64,000 nucleotides of DNA. It comes from JADJPO01 sp963750395 (GTDB lineage: Bacteria; Actinomycetota; Actinomycetes; Actinomycetales; Kineosporiaceae). The notes under the pieces are model-generated. The model saw only the letters and a program-made list of their open reading frames with translations, had not been told where the DNA came from and made no database searches. Where the stretch lies: positions 248,001 through 312,000 of the forward strand of contig CAVVQM010000006.1 of assembly GCA_963750395.1 (NCBI GenBank), given 5' to 3'. Positions 8,727 through 19,810 of this stretch are shown in pieces (the first letter of the stretch is position 1; every line of letters begins with the position of its first letter). The translations under genes were made by a program, and so were the position numbers.

Positions 8727-10913
8727 ATGACGGACACGGGCCCGGCGCCGGTACTGCTGCGGGCGGCCGGCACCGCCGTGCTGCTCGATGTCGAGGGACC
8801 TGAACTGCCGCGCGTGCTGCACTGGGGCGCCGACCCGGGCGACCTCGGGGAGGAGGACCTCCGCAGGCTCGCTGAGGACCTGGTGCCCGCCGTCCCGAAC
8901 AGCGCTCTGGACGCCGTCTGGCCGCTCACGCTCGTCCCCGGCGAGGTCGACGGCTGGTCCGGCCGACCCGGGCTGGCGGGTCATCGCAACGGGGAGTCCG
9001 TCTTTCCCCGTCTGGTGCTGGACGGCCCGGCGAGCGTGGAGCCCGGGCCCGAGGGGGGCGGCAGCCTGCACGCGGCGGCCCGGGACGAGGAGAACGGGCT
9101 CGGGGTCGACGTCGAGCTGCGACTGGCGTCCACCGGGGTGCTGCGCGTGATCGTCTCGGTGACGAACACCGGGCCCGGGATCTACGACGTGGCCTCACTC
9201 AGCGCTCTGCTTCCCGTCCCCGGTCGGGCCGGCGAGCTGCTCGACCTGACCGGCCGGTGGTGCCGGGAGCGAAGCCCGCAACGCCAGCCGTTCCACCAGG
9301 GAAGCCGGGTGCGCGAATGCCGCCGCGGGCGCACCGGGCACGACGCCACCCTGCTGCTCGTCGCGGGGACACCCGGGTTCGGCTTCCGGTCCGGCGAGGT
9401 GTGGGCCACCCACGTCGCCTGGAGCGGCAACCACGTGCACGTCGCCGACCGTCTCCCCGAGGGGGCCGGCGGCCTGCCCGACGGCGCGGTGCTCGGCGGC
9501 GGGGAGCTCCTGCACCCCGGGGAGGTGCGCCTGCGCACCGGTGAGACCTATCGCGCGCCGGCGGTGTACTTCGCCTGGTCACACGAGGGGTTGGACGGGC
9601 TCTCCTCGCGCCTGTACCGGGATCTGCGCGCTCGTTCCTCCCACCCTCATCGAGCCCGACCTCTGGTCCTGAACACCTGGGAGGCCGTGTACTTCGACCA
9701 TGACCGGGACCGACTGACGCAGCTGGCACGCGCCGCGGCCGACATCGGCGTCGAGCGCTTCGTGCTGGACGACGGGTGGTTCCGCGGTCGTCGAGACGAG
9801 CGGGCGGGCCTGGGGGACTGGTACGAGGACCCCGAGCACTGGCCCGACGGCCTGCGCCCGCTGGCGGAGTTCGTCCGCGGTCTGGGCATGGAGTTCGGCC
9901 TGTGGGTGGAGCCCGAGATGGTCAACCCCCACTCGGATCTGGCGCGGGAGCATCCGGACTGGTTGCTGGCGCCGGCCGGCGGACTGGGCCGCCTGCCCCG
10001 GATGTGGCGACATCAGGCCGTCCTGGACATCGCCCACCCCGCGGCGTTCGCCCACATCCTGCAACGGCTGGACACCCTGGTGCAGGAGGTCGGCGTCTCG
10101 TTCCTGAAGTGGGACCACAACCGCGACCTGCACGAGTCCTGGCACACCGACGCCGGCGGACGTCGGGCCGGCGTCCACACCCAGACCGAGGCCGTCTACG
10201 CCCTCCTCGACACGCTGCGCCGACGCCACCCGGACCTGGAGATCGAGTCCTGTGCCTCCGGGGGTGCCCGCGTCGACCTGGGGATCCTCGCTCGGACGGA
10301 CCGGATCTGGGCCTCCGACACCAACGATGCTCTGGAACGGCAGGCGATCCAACGCTGGACCGGCCTGCTGGTACCGCCCGAGCTCGTCGGCACCCACGTC
10401 GGCCCGCCGATCGCCCACACCACCGGCAGGACCGGTGACCTGTCGTTCCGGGCCCTGACCTCCCTGTTCGGCCATGCCGGTATCGAGTGGGACATCACCA
10501 GCTGCACCCCGGCGGAGCTGGACCAGCTGCGTTCCTGGACGGCGCTCTACCGCGAGCTGCGGGGACTTCTGCATACCGGCGACGTCGTGCGCACCGACGG
10601 GACGGACGAGGCCTGGCTGCACGGCGTGGTGGCCACGGACCGCAGCGAGGCGGTGTTCTGCTACGCCAGGCTGGCCACCGGCGCCACCGCGGGAGGACCC
10701 CGCGTTCGGCTGCCGGGTCTCGACCCGACCACGAGATACCGGGTGACGCGCCGCAACGACGCCGGCCCCGCCCGCCCGGCGGGCATCGCGTCACCGCCCT
10801 GGTGGACCCGCGGTTCGACCGAGGGGCTGGGGGCGAGCCTGGAACATGTCGGGCTCCCCCTGCCCGTGCTCGGACCCGGCCAGGCCGTGCTCATGCACGT
10901 GGTGGCAGGGTGA
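8727..10913 (+). CDS. Alpha-galactosidase (GH36)
   Basis: The enzyme hydrolyses terminal alpha-galactosides. The GH36 landmarks are LDDGWF, WVEPEMVNPHSDL, FLKWDHNRDL (nucleophile Asp) and CASGGARVDLG followed by IWASDTND (acid/base Asp). Length (728 residues) fits the bacterial family. I prefer the ATG at 8727, preceded by GAGGGG, over upstream in-frame codons whose translation is Arg/Pro-rich and unlike the family. There is no signal peptide, so it is cytoplasmic and would act on imported oligosaccharides or galactosyl-glycerol. It lies 57 bp before glpK in the same direction. Confidence 0.93.
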   Translation: MTDTGPAPVLLRAAGTAVLLDVEGPELPRVLHWGADPGDLGEEDLRRLAEDLVPAVPNSALDAVWPLTLVPGEVDGWSGRPGLAGHRNGESVFPRLVLDGPASVEPGPEGGGSLHAAARDEENGLGVDVELRLASTGVLRVIVSVTNTGPGIYDVASLSALLPVPGRAGELLDLTGRWCRERSPQRQPFHQGSRVRECRRGRTGHDATLLLVAGTPGFGFRSGEVWATHVAWSGNHVHVADRLPEGAGGLPDGAVLGGGELLHPGEVRLRTGETYRAPAVYFAWSHEGLDGLSSRLYRDLRARSSHPHRARPLVLNTWEAVYFDHDRDRLTQLARAAADIGVERFVLDDGWFRGRRDERAGLGDWYEDPEHWPDGLRPLAEFVRGLGMEFGLWVEPEMVNPHSDLAREHPDWLLAPAGGLGRLPRMWRHQAVLDIAHPAAFAHILQRLDTLVQEVGVSFLKWDHNRDLHESWHTDAGGRRAGVHTQTEAVYALLDTLRRRHPDLEIESCASGGARVDLGILARTDRIWASDTNDALERQAIQRWTGLLVPPELVGTHVGPPIAHTTGRTGDLSFRALTSLFGHAGIEWDITSCTPAELDQLRSWTALYRELRGLLHTGDVVRTDGTDEAWLHGVVATDRSEAVFCYARLATGATAGGPRVRLPGLDPTTRYRVTRRNDAGPARPAGIASPPWWTRGSTEGLGASLEHVGLPLPVLGPGQAVLMHVVAG

Positions 10914-10970
10914 TGCCCGGCGTTCGCGACCAGATTCCGTCGACCATCCGGCATCCAGAGAGGCATGGTT

Positions 10971-12488
<1,518 letters not shown>

Positions 12489-12493
12489 CCGAC

Positions 12494-12510
12494 CGGCAGA
12501 GCGTCTGCCG
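12494..12510. other. Intercistronic hairpin between glpK and glpD
   Basis: CGGCAGA and TCTGCCG form a perfect 7-bp stem around GCG. It lies six bases after the glpK stop and may tune expression or mRNA stability between the two genes. It has no U-tract. Confidence 0.4.
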
Positions 12511-12539
12511 ACCCACGACCCCGCCGAGGAGCCACGACA

Positions 12540-14246
12540 ATGCCCCAGACCATCGCGAAGCTCGATCCCGCGTCGCGGTCAGCCGCGCTGGATGCGATGT
12601 CCCGCGAGGAGCTCGACGTGCTCGTCGTCGGCGGCGGGGTGACCGGCGCCGGTGCGGCCCTCGACGCGGTCACCCGAGGGCTCCGGGTCGGTCTCGTCGA
12701 GGCCCGCGACTTCGCATCGGGGACGTCCAGCCGTTCGAGCAAGCTCATCCACGGCGGCCTGCGCTACCTGGAGCAGTTGAACTTCGCTCTGGTCCGGGAG
12801 GCCCTGCGCGAGCGGTCTCTGATCCTCAACCACCTGGCGCCGCATCTGGCTCGGCCGGTGCCGTTCCTCTACCCGTTGCAGCACCGGGGCTGGGAGAGGC
12901 TCTACGTGGGCAGCGGCGTCCTGCTGTACGACACGATGGGCGGACGCCACGGCGTCCCGCCCCACCGCCACCTGACCCGGCGACAGGCCCTTCGCGAGTT
13001 CCCCTCCCTGCGCAAGGACGCCCTGGTCGGGGCGATCCAGTACTACGACGGTCAGCTGGACGACGCCCGTCACACCATGATGATCGCCCGGACCGCCGCC
13101 CACTACGGCGCCCTGTGCGCGAACAGCGCGCGGGTGACCGACTTCCTCCGCGAGGGTGACCGCGTCGTGGGAGCGCGGGTCAGGGACCTGGAGACCGGTG
13201 CCGAACACGAGATCCGGGCCCGGCAGACGATCAACGCGGCCGGGGTCTGGAGCGACGAGATCCAGGAGATGGTCGGCGGGCGTGGCCAGTTCCACGTTCG
13301 CGCCTCCAAGGGCGTGCACATCCTCGTCCCGCGCGACCGCATCCACGCGACGACGGGGATCATCTCCCGGGCGGGCAAGAGCGTGCTCTTCGTCATTCCG
13401 TGGGACCGGCACTGGATCATCGGGACGACCGACACGGACTGGAACCTGGATCTGGCCCACCCGGCGGCCAGCAAGTCCGACATCGACTACCTGCTCGAGC
13501 ACGCCAACCGGCTGCTGGCGACCCCGTTGACCACGGAGGACGTCGTGGGGGTCTACGCGGGGCTGCGGCCACTGCTGGCGGGTGAGTCCGAGGGCACCAG
13601 CCAGCTCTCCCGCGAGCACGTCGTGGTCAGCCCGGTCGCCGGGCTGGTCATGGTGGCCGGCGGCAAGTACACGACCTACCGGGTGATGGCCAAGGACGCC
13701 GTCGACCAGGCCGTTCACTCCATCGCCCGGCGGGTGCCGCCCTCCTGCACCGAGGACGTCCCCCTCGTGGGCGCCGACGGCTTCACCGTGGCCTGGAACC
13801 AGCGAGAGCTGCTGGCCGAGCGCAGCGGCCTGCACGTCTCGCGCATCGAGCACCTGCTGCATCGCTACGGCACGCTCGTCAACGAACTGCTCGACCTCGT
13901 CGCCGTCCAGCCGGAACTCGGGGAGCCGCTGGTCGGCGCCCCGTCCTATCTCAAGGTCGAGGCCCACTACGCCGTCGCCGCCGAGGGCGCCCTGCACCTG
14001 GACGACATCCTCACCCGTCGCACGCGGATATCGATCGACACCTGGGATCGGGGCGAGGAGTCGGTCGAGGGGGTCGCACACCTGGTCGCCCCCCTCCTCG
14101 GCTGGGATCAGCCCGCCGTCGACCGCGAGGTCGAGCACTATCGAGCGCGGGTGCAGGCGGAGATCGAGTCGCAGCGCCAACCCGACGACCACACCGCCGA
14201 TGCCGCCCGCCTGGGCGCGCCGGATGTGCGTCTGGGTCACCCGTGA
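12540..14246 (+). CDS. glpD: Aerobic glycerol-3-phosphate dehydrogenase (FAD)
   Basis: GlpD oxidises glycerol-3-phosphate to dihydroxyacetone phosphate at the membrane and passes electrons to quinone. The FAD-binding motif VVGGGVTGAGAALDA (about residues 24-38), SSKLIHGGLRYLEQ, IIGTTDTDW and GKYTTYRVMAKDAVD are family signatures. A GAGGAG site precedes the ATG. It forms an operon-like pair with glpK and completes glycerol catabolism. Length (568 residues) is normal. Confidence 0.97.
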   Translation: MPQTIAKLDPASRSAALDAMSREELDVLVVGGGVTGAGAALDAVTRGLRVGLVEARDFASGTSSRSSKLIHGGLRYLEQLNFALVREALRERSLILNHLAPHLARPVPFLYPLQHRGWERLYVGSGVLLYDTMGGRHGVPPHRHLTRRQALREFPSLRKDALVGAIQYYDGQLDDARHTMMIARTAAHYGALCANSARVTDFLREGDRVVGARVRDLETGAEHEIRARQTINAAGVWSDEIQEMVGGRGQFHVRASKGVHILVPRDRIHATTGIISRAGKSVLFVIPWDRHWIIGTTDTDWNLDLAHPAASKSDIDYLLEHANRLLATPLTTEDVVGVYAGLRPLLAGESEGTSQLSREHVVVSPVAGLVMVAGGKYTTYRVMAKDAVDQAVHSIARRVPPSCTEDVPLVGADGFTVAWNQRELLAERSGLHVSRIEHLLHRYGTLVNELLDLVAVQPELGEPLVGAPSYLKVEAHYAVAAEGALHLDDILTRRTRISIDTWDRGEESVEGVAHLVAPLLGWDQPAVDREVEHYRARVQAEIESQRQPDDHTADAARLGAPDVRLGHP

Positions 14247-14353
14247 GCCGCGCCGGCGCCCGGCGGGCCCGGCCGGCGGCACAGCGGTGTCGGACGGCGC
14301 CCCCGCGTCTAGGGTGGCCTGCACACCACCCGCGATGACCCTGGAGGTCCACC

Positions 14354-16076
14354 GTGCGGGACTACGACCTGGACACCACCCACCGGGACGGTCGGCTGCG
14401 CATCCACGCCCGCGGACGCGCCGTCCTGTCCAACCCGATCATCAACCGTGGGACGGCGTTCACCACCGAGGAACGGCGCCGTCTGGGCATCGGCGGTCTG
14501 CTGCCGACCGGTGTCAACTCGATGGCCAACCAGGTGCGACGGGTCTACCAGCAGTACTCCTCGGCCAAGACCGCGTTCGCGAAGAACAACTACCTGTCGA
14601 GTCTGCGCGACCGCAACGAGGTGTTGTTCTACCGGCTGTTCGCCGACCACCTCGAGGAGATGATGCCGATCGTCTACACCCCCACGATCGGCGAGGTGAT
14701 CGAGCGGTTCAGCGTGGAGTTCAACCGTCCTCGCGGGGTCTTCCTGTCGATCGACCGGCCCGAGGACATCGAGCGCGCCCTGCTCGACTACGGACTGCCG
14801 GCGGAGGACGTCGATCTGGTCGTGGCCACGGACTCCGAGGGCATCCTCGGGATCGGTGACCAGGGCATCGGCGGCATCCAGATCGCCATCGGCAAGCAGT
14901 CGGTCTACACCGCCGCCGCGGGCATTCATCCGCGCCGCGCGATCCCCGTCGTCCTGGACGTCGGCACCGACAACCTCGGTCTGCTGAACAGTCCGTTCTA
15001 CCTGGGCGAGCGCCACGCCCGGGTCCGCGGCGAGCGCTACGACGAGTTCATCAAGACGTTCGTCGAGACGACCGCCCGGGTCTTCCCCTACGCGATGCTG
15101 CACTGGGAGGACCTCGGGACGGCGAACGCCTACCGGATCCTGCAGACCTACCGGGGCGACTACTGCAGCTTCAACGACGACATCCAGGGCACCGCCGCCG
15201 TCGTGCTGGCCGCCGTCCTGGCCGGGATCGAGACGGCGGGCCGGCCTTTGAGTGAGCATCGGTTCGTCTGCTTCGGGGCGGGCAGCGCGGGCATCGGCAT
15301 CGCCAACCTGTTGCTGGATCACCTGGTTCGCTCGGGGCATCGCGCACGAGGACGCGGTCGGCCAGTTCTATCCGATCGGGATCCACGGCCTGTACGTCGA
15401 CGACGACGAGGAGCTGCTCGACTTCCAGCGGGCCTTCGCCCGACCGCGCGAGGAGGTGCGCGGTTGGGGGTTCTCGCCCTCGCACCGGATCGGGCTGCTG
15501 GACGTCGTGCGGCAGGCGCGGCCGACGATCCTGATCGGGACGTCCACCGCCGGGGGTGCCTTCACCGAGGAGGTCGTCACCGAGATGCATCGCCACTGCG
15601 AGCGGCCGATCATCATGCCGCTGTCCAACCCGACCTCGCGGGCCGAGGCGCACCCGGCGGACCTGATCCAGTGGACGGACGGCGCCGCCCTGGTCGCCAC
15701 CGGCAGCCCCTTCGACCCGATCGACCATCGCGACGTGCGCCACTACATCGCCCAGGCGAACAACGCGCTGATCTTCCCCGGCATCGGTCTGGGTGTGGCG
15801 ACGTGCCAGGCGACGCGGGTGACCGACGGGATGATCACGGCGGCGTCCGAGGCGCTCGCCGCTCTGGCGAACGCCTACCGACCGGGGGCCCCGTTGCTGC
15901 CGTCGATCGATCAGCTCCGCCCGGTGTCCGCGCACGTCGCGCTGGCCGTGGCCAAGGCGGCCGAGGCGGAGGGGGTGGCCCGCCGTCCGCTGACCGACCC
16001 GATCAACGACGTGTTCCGGCGGATGTGGACGCCGAAGTATCCCGAGCTCGACATCGAGCCGGAGGAACAGGGCTGA
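14354..16076 (+). CDS. NAD-dependent malic enzyme, one frame break
   Basis: This is a long-type (about 570 residues) malic enzyme that converts malate to pyruvate and CO2. The malic N-domain is clear in LPTGVNSMANQVRRVYQQY, MPIVYTPTIGEV and GIGDQGIGG. The NAD domain contains FGAGSAGIGIANLLL, IGTSTAGGAFTEE and PLSNPTSRAEA. The frame changes near 15335-15338: dropping one base in CTCGGGGCATC joins LDHLVRSG to IAHEDAVGQF. Both halves are well conserved, so I infer a sequencing error. The 3' end overlaps the convergent membrane-protein gene by 74 bp. Confidence 0.93.
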
Positions 16077-18672
16077 CGGTGTTCAGGGTGTCATGTCCGT
16101 CGCTGATGGTCTCGTCCGCGTCATACGGCGGCGGCGACCTGTCGAACGCCCCGTGGCGACGCTCGGCCTGGGACTGGGCCAGGCGGTTCACCTCGGCCAC
16201 GACGTGGGCGTCGAAGTCGGTCTGCGAGCGGTAGCCCTTGTGGGCATGCCCCCGGATCCGCGGCAGCTCGTCCCCCACCCGATACCACGGTGTGGCCGGG
16301 TCGAGGAGCCAGACGTCCACGGTCTCGGGCTCGTCGGCATGTTGCACTCTGTGCCCCACGAGGTCGGTGTCCCGGAAGTAGTTTCGCCAGGCGAGACCAT
16401 GGGGTGCGCCCGCGTCGCGCAGTCGAGCCTTCAATGCGTCGATGAGCTGGTCGTTGACGTACGCGGGGAAGAACCTGGCGTACAGGCGACGCACCGGTGA
16501 CCCATAGGTGATCAGCGACAGCGGCACCCGAGGTGCCCTCTGCCCCACCAGGGCCGCGGTGGCGAGCATGCACCCCTGGCTGTGCGCCGCCACGACCACG
16601 GCTCCACCGTGGGCGGCGTAGAGTTCCAGCCTGCGCCGCAGCTCCGGTACCGCTCGTTCCCCATAGCTGGGCGGGGCGAGCGGATGGAACGCCCGAGGCC
16701 AGAACGTCGCGATGTCCCAGGCGATGGCGACCACGCGGCGGGTGCCGGTCTGGCTCAATGAGCGCCGGAGAACGAGGGCCGCCACCACCGGGAGGAAGGC
16801 CAGGACCGCAACACTGATGCCGACCGGTGGGAGCCACCACCCCCGCTCGTCGAGATAGCGCTGCGTCGATGGGTCGCCGTCGAGAAGATTCCACGCGAGC
16901 ACTGCGCCGACGATGGGCGGAACCGCGGCCAACCGACGAGCGGACCCGGGCACCATCGCCATGGTCGCGCCCAGGGCAAGGCCGCCGAGCAGGGCCACCG
17001 TGGAGAGGGTCCCGAGCGCGCCGATCAGCCAATAGCCGCTGTAGGAGAGTGTGGCCACCGCTACCAGGAGTGCGCCGACGTTCACCATCCACTCGAGAGC
17101 CAGCAGGCTCGCCGCCGGCTGGAGCAGGGCCCAGCGGGCACGTCTGCGCCACCAGGTGTCCTCCAACGCCGAGCGCCATGGCCTGTCGCAGGGTTCGACG
17201 GACGCCCAACCCTCCTCCGCACGAACCAACGCCGCACGCCATCCGGGCTGTCGGTACACCATCAGGAGGGCGACCAGGCCCAGGAACACGGCGAGGGGCG
17301 CCAGCAGCAGGGTCACGCGGGCGAACGCACCGAACGGGGCGGGATAGACGATGTCGGCACCGGCCGACGTGGCCGAGTTGCTCGGTTGCGTGGTGCCGAG
17401 GTATTTCCCGAAGGAGAGCTGGGTCCCCGCCAGCACCGCCACCAGGAGCAGCGTCGCGCAGACCAGGACCGCGAAGGGGGAGAGCCAACGGCGGATCTGC
17501 TCGATCCGAGTTCCCTCGTCGCGGCGACCCCGTCGTTCCGTGATGCCCGCGACGAGAATGACCAACGCAGCCACGAACAGGGTGCCGAGCAGGACATTGA
17601 AGATCTGCAGCAGGCCCGGGTGAGGTCGGCCCCAACCGGCCTGCGGCGGCGCCCACCACGCCGCGCCCAGGCTGGCCAACAGCACCACGGTCGCCGGCGT
17701 GAGCACCGCGCCGACGCGCATGCGTGCGGCCAATGCCACCGAAGTGGCCACGAGCACGCACGCAGCGAAGATGAGGGAAGCAAGGATGAGCAGGCCGGCG
17801 CCGAGAACGTGGGCACGACTCGCCCCGGCGACCGTGCTGGCGACCACAGCGGCGACAACTGTCACGCCCCCGGCGATGTGCGCCTCGGCCAGGCGCGGGG
17901 AGAACGCCCGCCCGTCCCAGAACGTCTCAAGCGTCAACCCACCCCGAACCGCGGCATCATCCTCGGCGCCCGGGCCCGCGGCAGAGGGTGGGGACCCGCC
18001 GTCGCCGTGACTGCCCTGCCACAGCTCGTACCGCTGCCTGCTCCTGCGCGTCATCGCAACCAACGCGACCAGCAGCACCACGGGAGCCGCTGCACCGATG
18101 ACGACCCGTCGCCCCGGATGGCCGATCAACTGCTCTGAGCCGATGACATACCAACCGGCGGCCCGGCAGTCGGAACGGGGTGCGCACTGATAGGCCACGA
18201 CGTCGACGGTGATCGCGCAGGCGAAGGCGACATAGAGGCAGGTCAACGCGAGCGCGCTGACCCGAGCGGCACCGCAATGGACGCTCAGGAGCCACCGGCC
18301 GCGGGCGGTGTCCGTCGAGCGACCTGAGACCATCCATCCGGCCATGTTGCACAGCGCGAAGGGCAACACGAGCAACCACAGGGCCCGCGAGACCGCCCGC
18401 CCGGTGAGTCCGCCCCACGAGTACGCCTCGAGGTGCCAGGACCGCTTGACGCCCTCAACGAGCAGGGACGAGTTCTCGGCGCCGCCGGGGTCGGCGGCGA
18501 GGTCGCGACCTCGCATCATGCCGGCGCTTCGATCACCGCTGACCTGGACCGGGAACGGGTCATCGAGCATGTCGGGCGCAGGCGTTCCCCCAACCCCATG
18601 TATCCGGAGCTCGGTCACGCCGTCCAGAGGAACCTGTGGCCACGAGGTGTCCCGCGGATCAGAGGCCGACAC
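16003..18672 (-). CDS. Large polytopic membrane protein with alpha/beta-hydrolase (AHSQG) motif
   Basis: The product has 889 residues. The N-terminus carries VTELRIHGVGGTPAPDMLDD, resembling the first strand and oxyanion loop of a lipase-like hydrolase. About twelve or more hydrophobic helices then fill residues 95 to about 660. The C-terminal part returns to a soluble fold with VVVAAHSQGCMLATAAL near residue 695, a Ser nucleophile elbow of A-x-S-x-G type, then LITYGSPVRRLYARFFP and YFRDTDLVGH. The hydrolase domain thus seems split around a membrane domain. The stop at 16003 lies inside the convergent malic enzyme gene, so the last 25 residues may be non-native. I know no experimentally described homologue; a membrane lipase or esterase is inference. 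Confidence 0.75.
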   Translation of the reverse strand: MSASDPRDTSWPQVPLDGVTELRIHGVGGTPAPDMLDDPFPVQVSGDRSAGMMRGRDLAADPGGAENSSLLVEGVKRSWHLEAYSWGGLTGRAVSRALWLLVLPFALCNMAGWMVSGRSTDTARGRWLLSVHCGAARVSALALTCLYVAFACAITVDVVAYQCAPRSDCRAAGWYVIGSEQLIGHPGRRVVIGAAAPVVLLVALVAMTRRSRQRYELWQGSHGDGGSPPSAAGPGAEDDAAVRGGLTLETFWDGRAFSPRLAEAHIAGGVTVVAAVVASTVAGASRAHVLGAGLLILASLIFAACVLVATSVALAARMRVGAVLTPATVVLLASLGAAWWAPPQAGWGRPHPGLLQIFNVLLGTLFVAALVILVAGITERRGRRDEGTRIEQIRRWLSPFAVLVCATLLLVAVLAGTQLSFGKYLGTTQPSNSATSAGADIVYPAPFGAFARVTLLLAPLAVFLGLVALLMVYRQPGWRAALVRAEEGWASVEPCDRPWRSALEDTWWRRRARWALLQPAASLLALEWMVNVGALLVAVATLSYSGYWLIGALGTLSTVALLGGLALGATMAMVPGSARRLAAVPPIVGAVLAWNLLDGDPSTQRYLDERGWWLPPVGISVAVLAFLPVVAALVLRRSLSQTGTRRVVAIAWDIATFWPRAFHPLAPPSYGERAVPELRRRLELYAAHGGAVVVAAHSQGCMLATAALVGQRAPRVPLSLITYGSPVRRLYARFFPAYVNDQLIDALKARLRDAGAPHGLAWRNYFRDTDLVGHRVQHADEPETVDVWLLDPATPWYRVGDELPRIRGHAHKGYRSQTDFDAHVVAEVNRLAQSQAERRHGAFDRSPPPYDADETISDGHDTLNTVSPVPPARCRARDTSASTSAGTRR

Positions 18673-18717
18673 GCCACACCACCCCGCTCTGGCCCAGGCC
18701 AGGAAGACCGGTAGCCA

Positions 18718-19650
18718 CTACATGCTGCGGCCGAGGTTCTGCTGCAGGTACTTCATGACGTACCAGTCACCCTTCTCGTCCTCGTCGATGAAGGCGACGA
18801 ACTCGTGCTCGCGGTCATGGTAGGCGTAGGGGATCTCGATGCCTCGCTGTTTCAACGCATCGATCACGGTCTCCACGCGAGACCCGTTGAGCTGTCCGCC
18901 GTCCGCGATGATGTGGAAGTCGTCAGAGGTCTTGCCCTCCACGAAGGGGAGATAGTCCTGCACGTCGTGGGCCATGGCGCCGTCCACCGACCAGACCGCG
19001 GCGAACATCTCCGGGTACTTCAGACCGAAACGCATCGCTCCGTGTCCACCCATCGAGAACCCGACCAGCAGCCGGTGCGAGGGACCGGCCTCGACCCGGT
19101 AGTTCTTCTCGACGTAGGGGATGAGCCGCTTGATGAAGTTGTCCTCGGCCGGGCCCGTGTCGCGGTTCTCCCAACGCCCGGTGGCGTAGCTGTCGGGCGT
19201 CACGATGATCGCCTGGTCGAGCGCCCCGGCGTCCATGGCTTTGCGCAACGACACCGCCTGGTCCATGAAGCCGACGTTGTTGTTGCCCTTGCCGTGCAGC
19301 GCGTACAGGACCGGGTAGCTCTTGCAGGCGGAGTAGTAGTCCTCCGGCAGGCTGATGCTGTAGTTCACCACTGTCTGGCTGCCGTCGTCCGCCGTGAACT
19401 GCGTGTCCTCCCGCAGCGGCCCGCTCTGCCCCGGGTCGCAGGTGGCGTCCCCTGTCGAAGCGGGTTCCGGCGAGGCCTCGCTCGCCGCGGACGAGGGCGC
19501 AGCGGACGGCGTGGTCACCGTCTGGGGCTCGGACTGCCCGCGGCCGCGCAGGAAGGCCCCCGCCAGAACGGCGAGGGCCAGGAGGACGATGCCGGCGGTC
19601 AGCACGATGGTGCGAACAGAGTTGGATCGTGGGCTGTGGGAAGACGTCAC
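18718..19650 (-). CDS. Membrane-anchored esterase, EstA/enterochelin-esterase-like alpha/beta hydrolase
   Basis: This 310-residue protein has an N-terminal membrane anchor (about residues 14-32) and an Ala/Ser/Pro linker, so the catalytic domain faces outward. The domain has YPVLYALHGKGNNN (oxyanion strand), the nucleophile elbow GFSMGGHGAMRFG, an acid region near DDFHIIADGG, and the likely catalytic His in HDREHEFVAF. It resembles secreted esterase-D-like or mycolyltransferase-like proteins of Actinobacteria. The substrate is unknown. It lies 45 bp downstream of the large membrane protein in the same direction, so the two hydrolase-like genes may be co-transcribed. Confidence 0.82.
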   Translation of the reverse strand: MTSSHSPRSNSVRTIVLTAGIVLLALAVLAGAFLRGRGQSEPQTVTTPSAAPSSAASEASPEPASTGDATCDPGQSGPLREDTQFTADDGSQTVVNYSISLPEDYYSACKSYPVLYALHGKGNNNVGFMDQAVSLRKAMDAGALDQAIIVTPDSYATGRWENRDTGPAEDNFIKRLIPYVEKNYRVEAGPSHRLLVGFSMGGHGAMRFGLKYPEMFAAVWSVDGAMAHDVQDYLPFVEGKTSDDFHIIADGGQLNGSRVETVIDALKQRGIEIPYAYHDREHEFVAFIDEDEKGDWYVMKYLQQNLGRSM

Positions 19651-19810
19651 GATTCACCGTAGCCACTATCGCGGGGTCCGCGTCCACCATGTGCGTGTTT
19701 GCAGCCGTGGTCTGCCCGCATCGGCCGGCGGGTCGAGTCCGCCGAGGCCGGACCGTCAGTGCGACACCCGCCGCCTAGACTCGCGAGGCAACCGTGCGCG
19801 GGGCGCGCCG

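Noticed and set aside
12579..14324. 581-residue open frame antisense to glpD
   Set aside because: It is a mirror of glpD codons, with no domain signature or ribosome-binding site.
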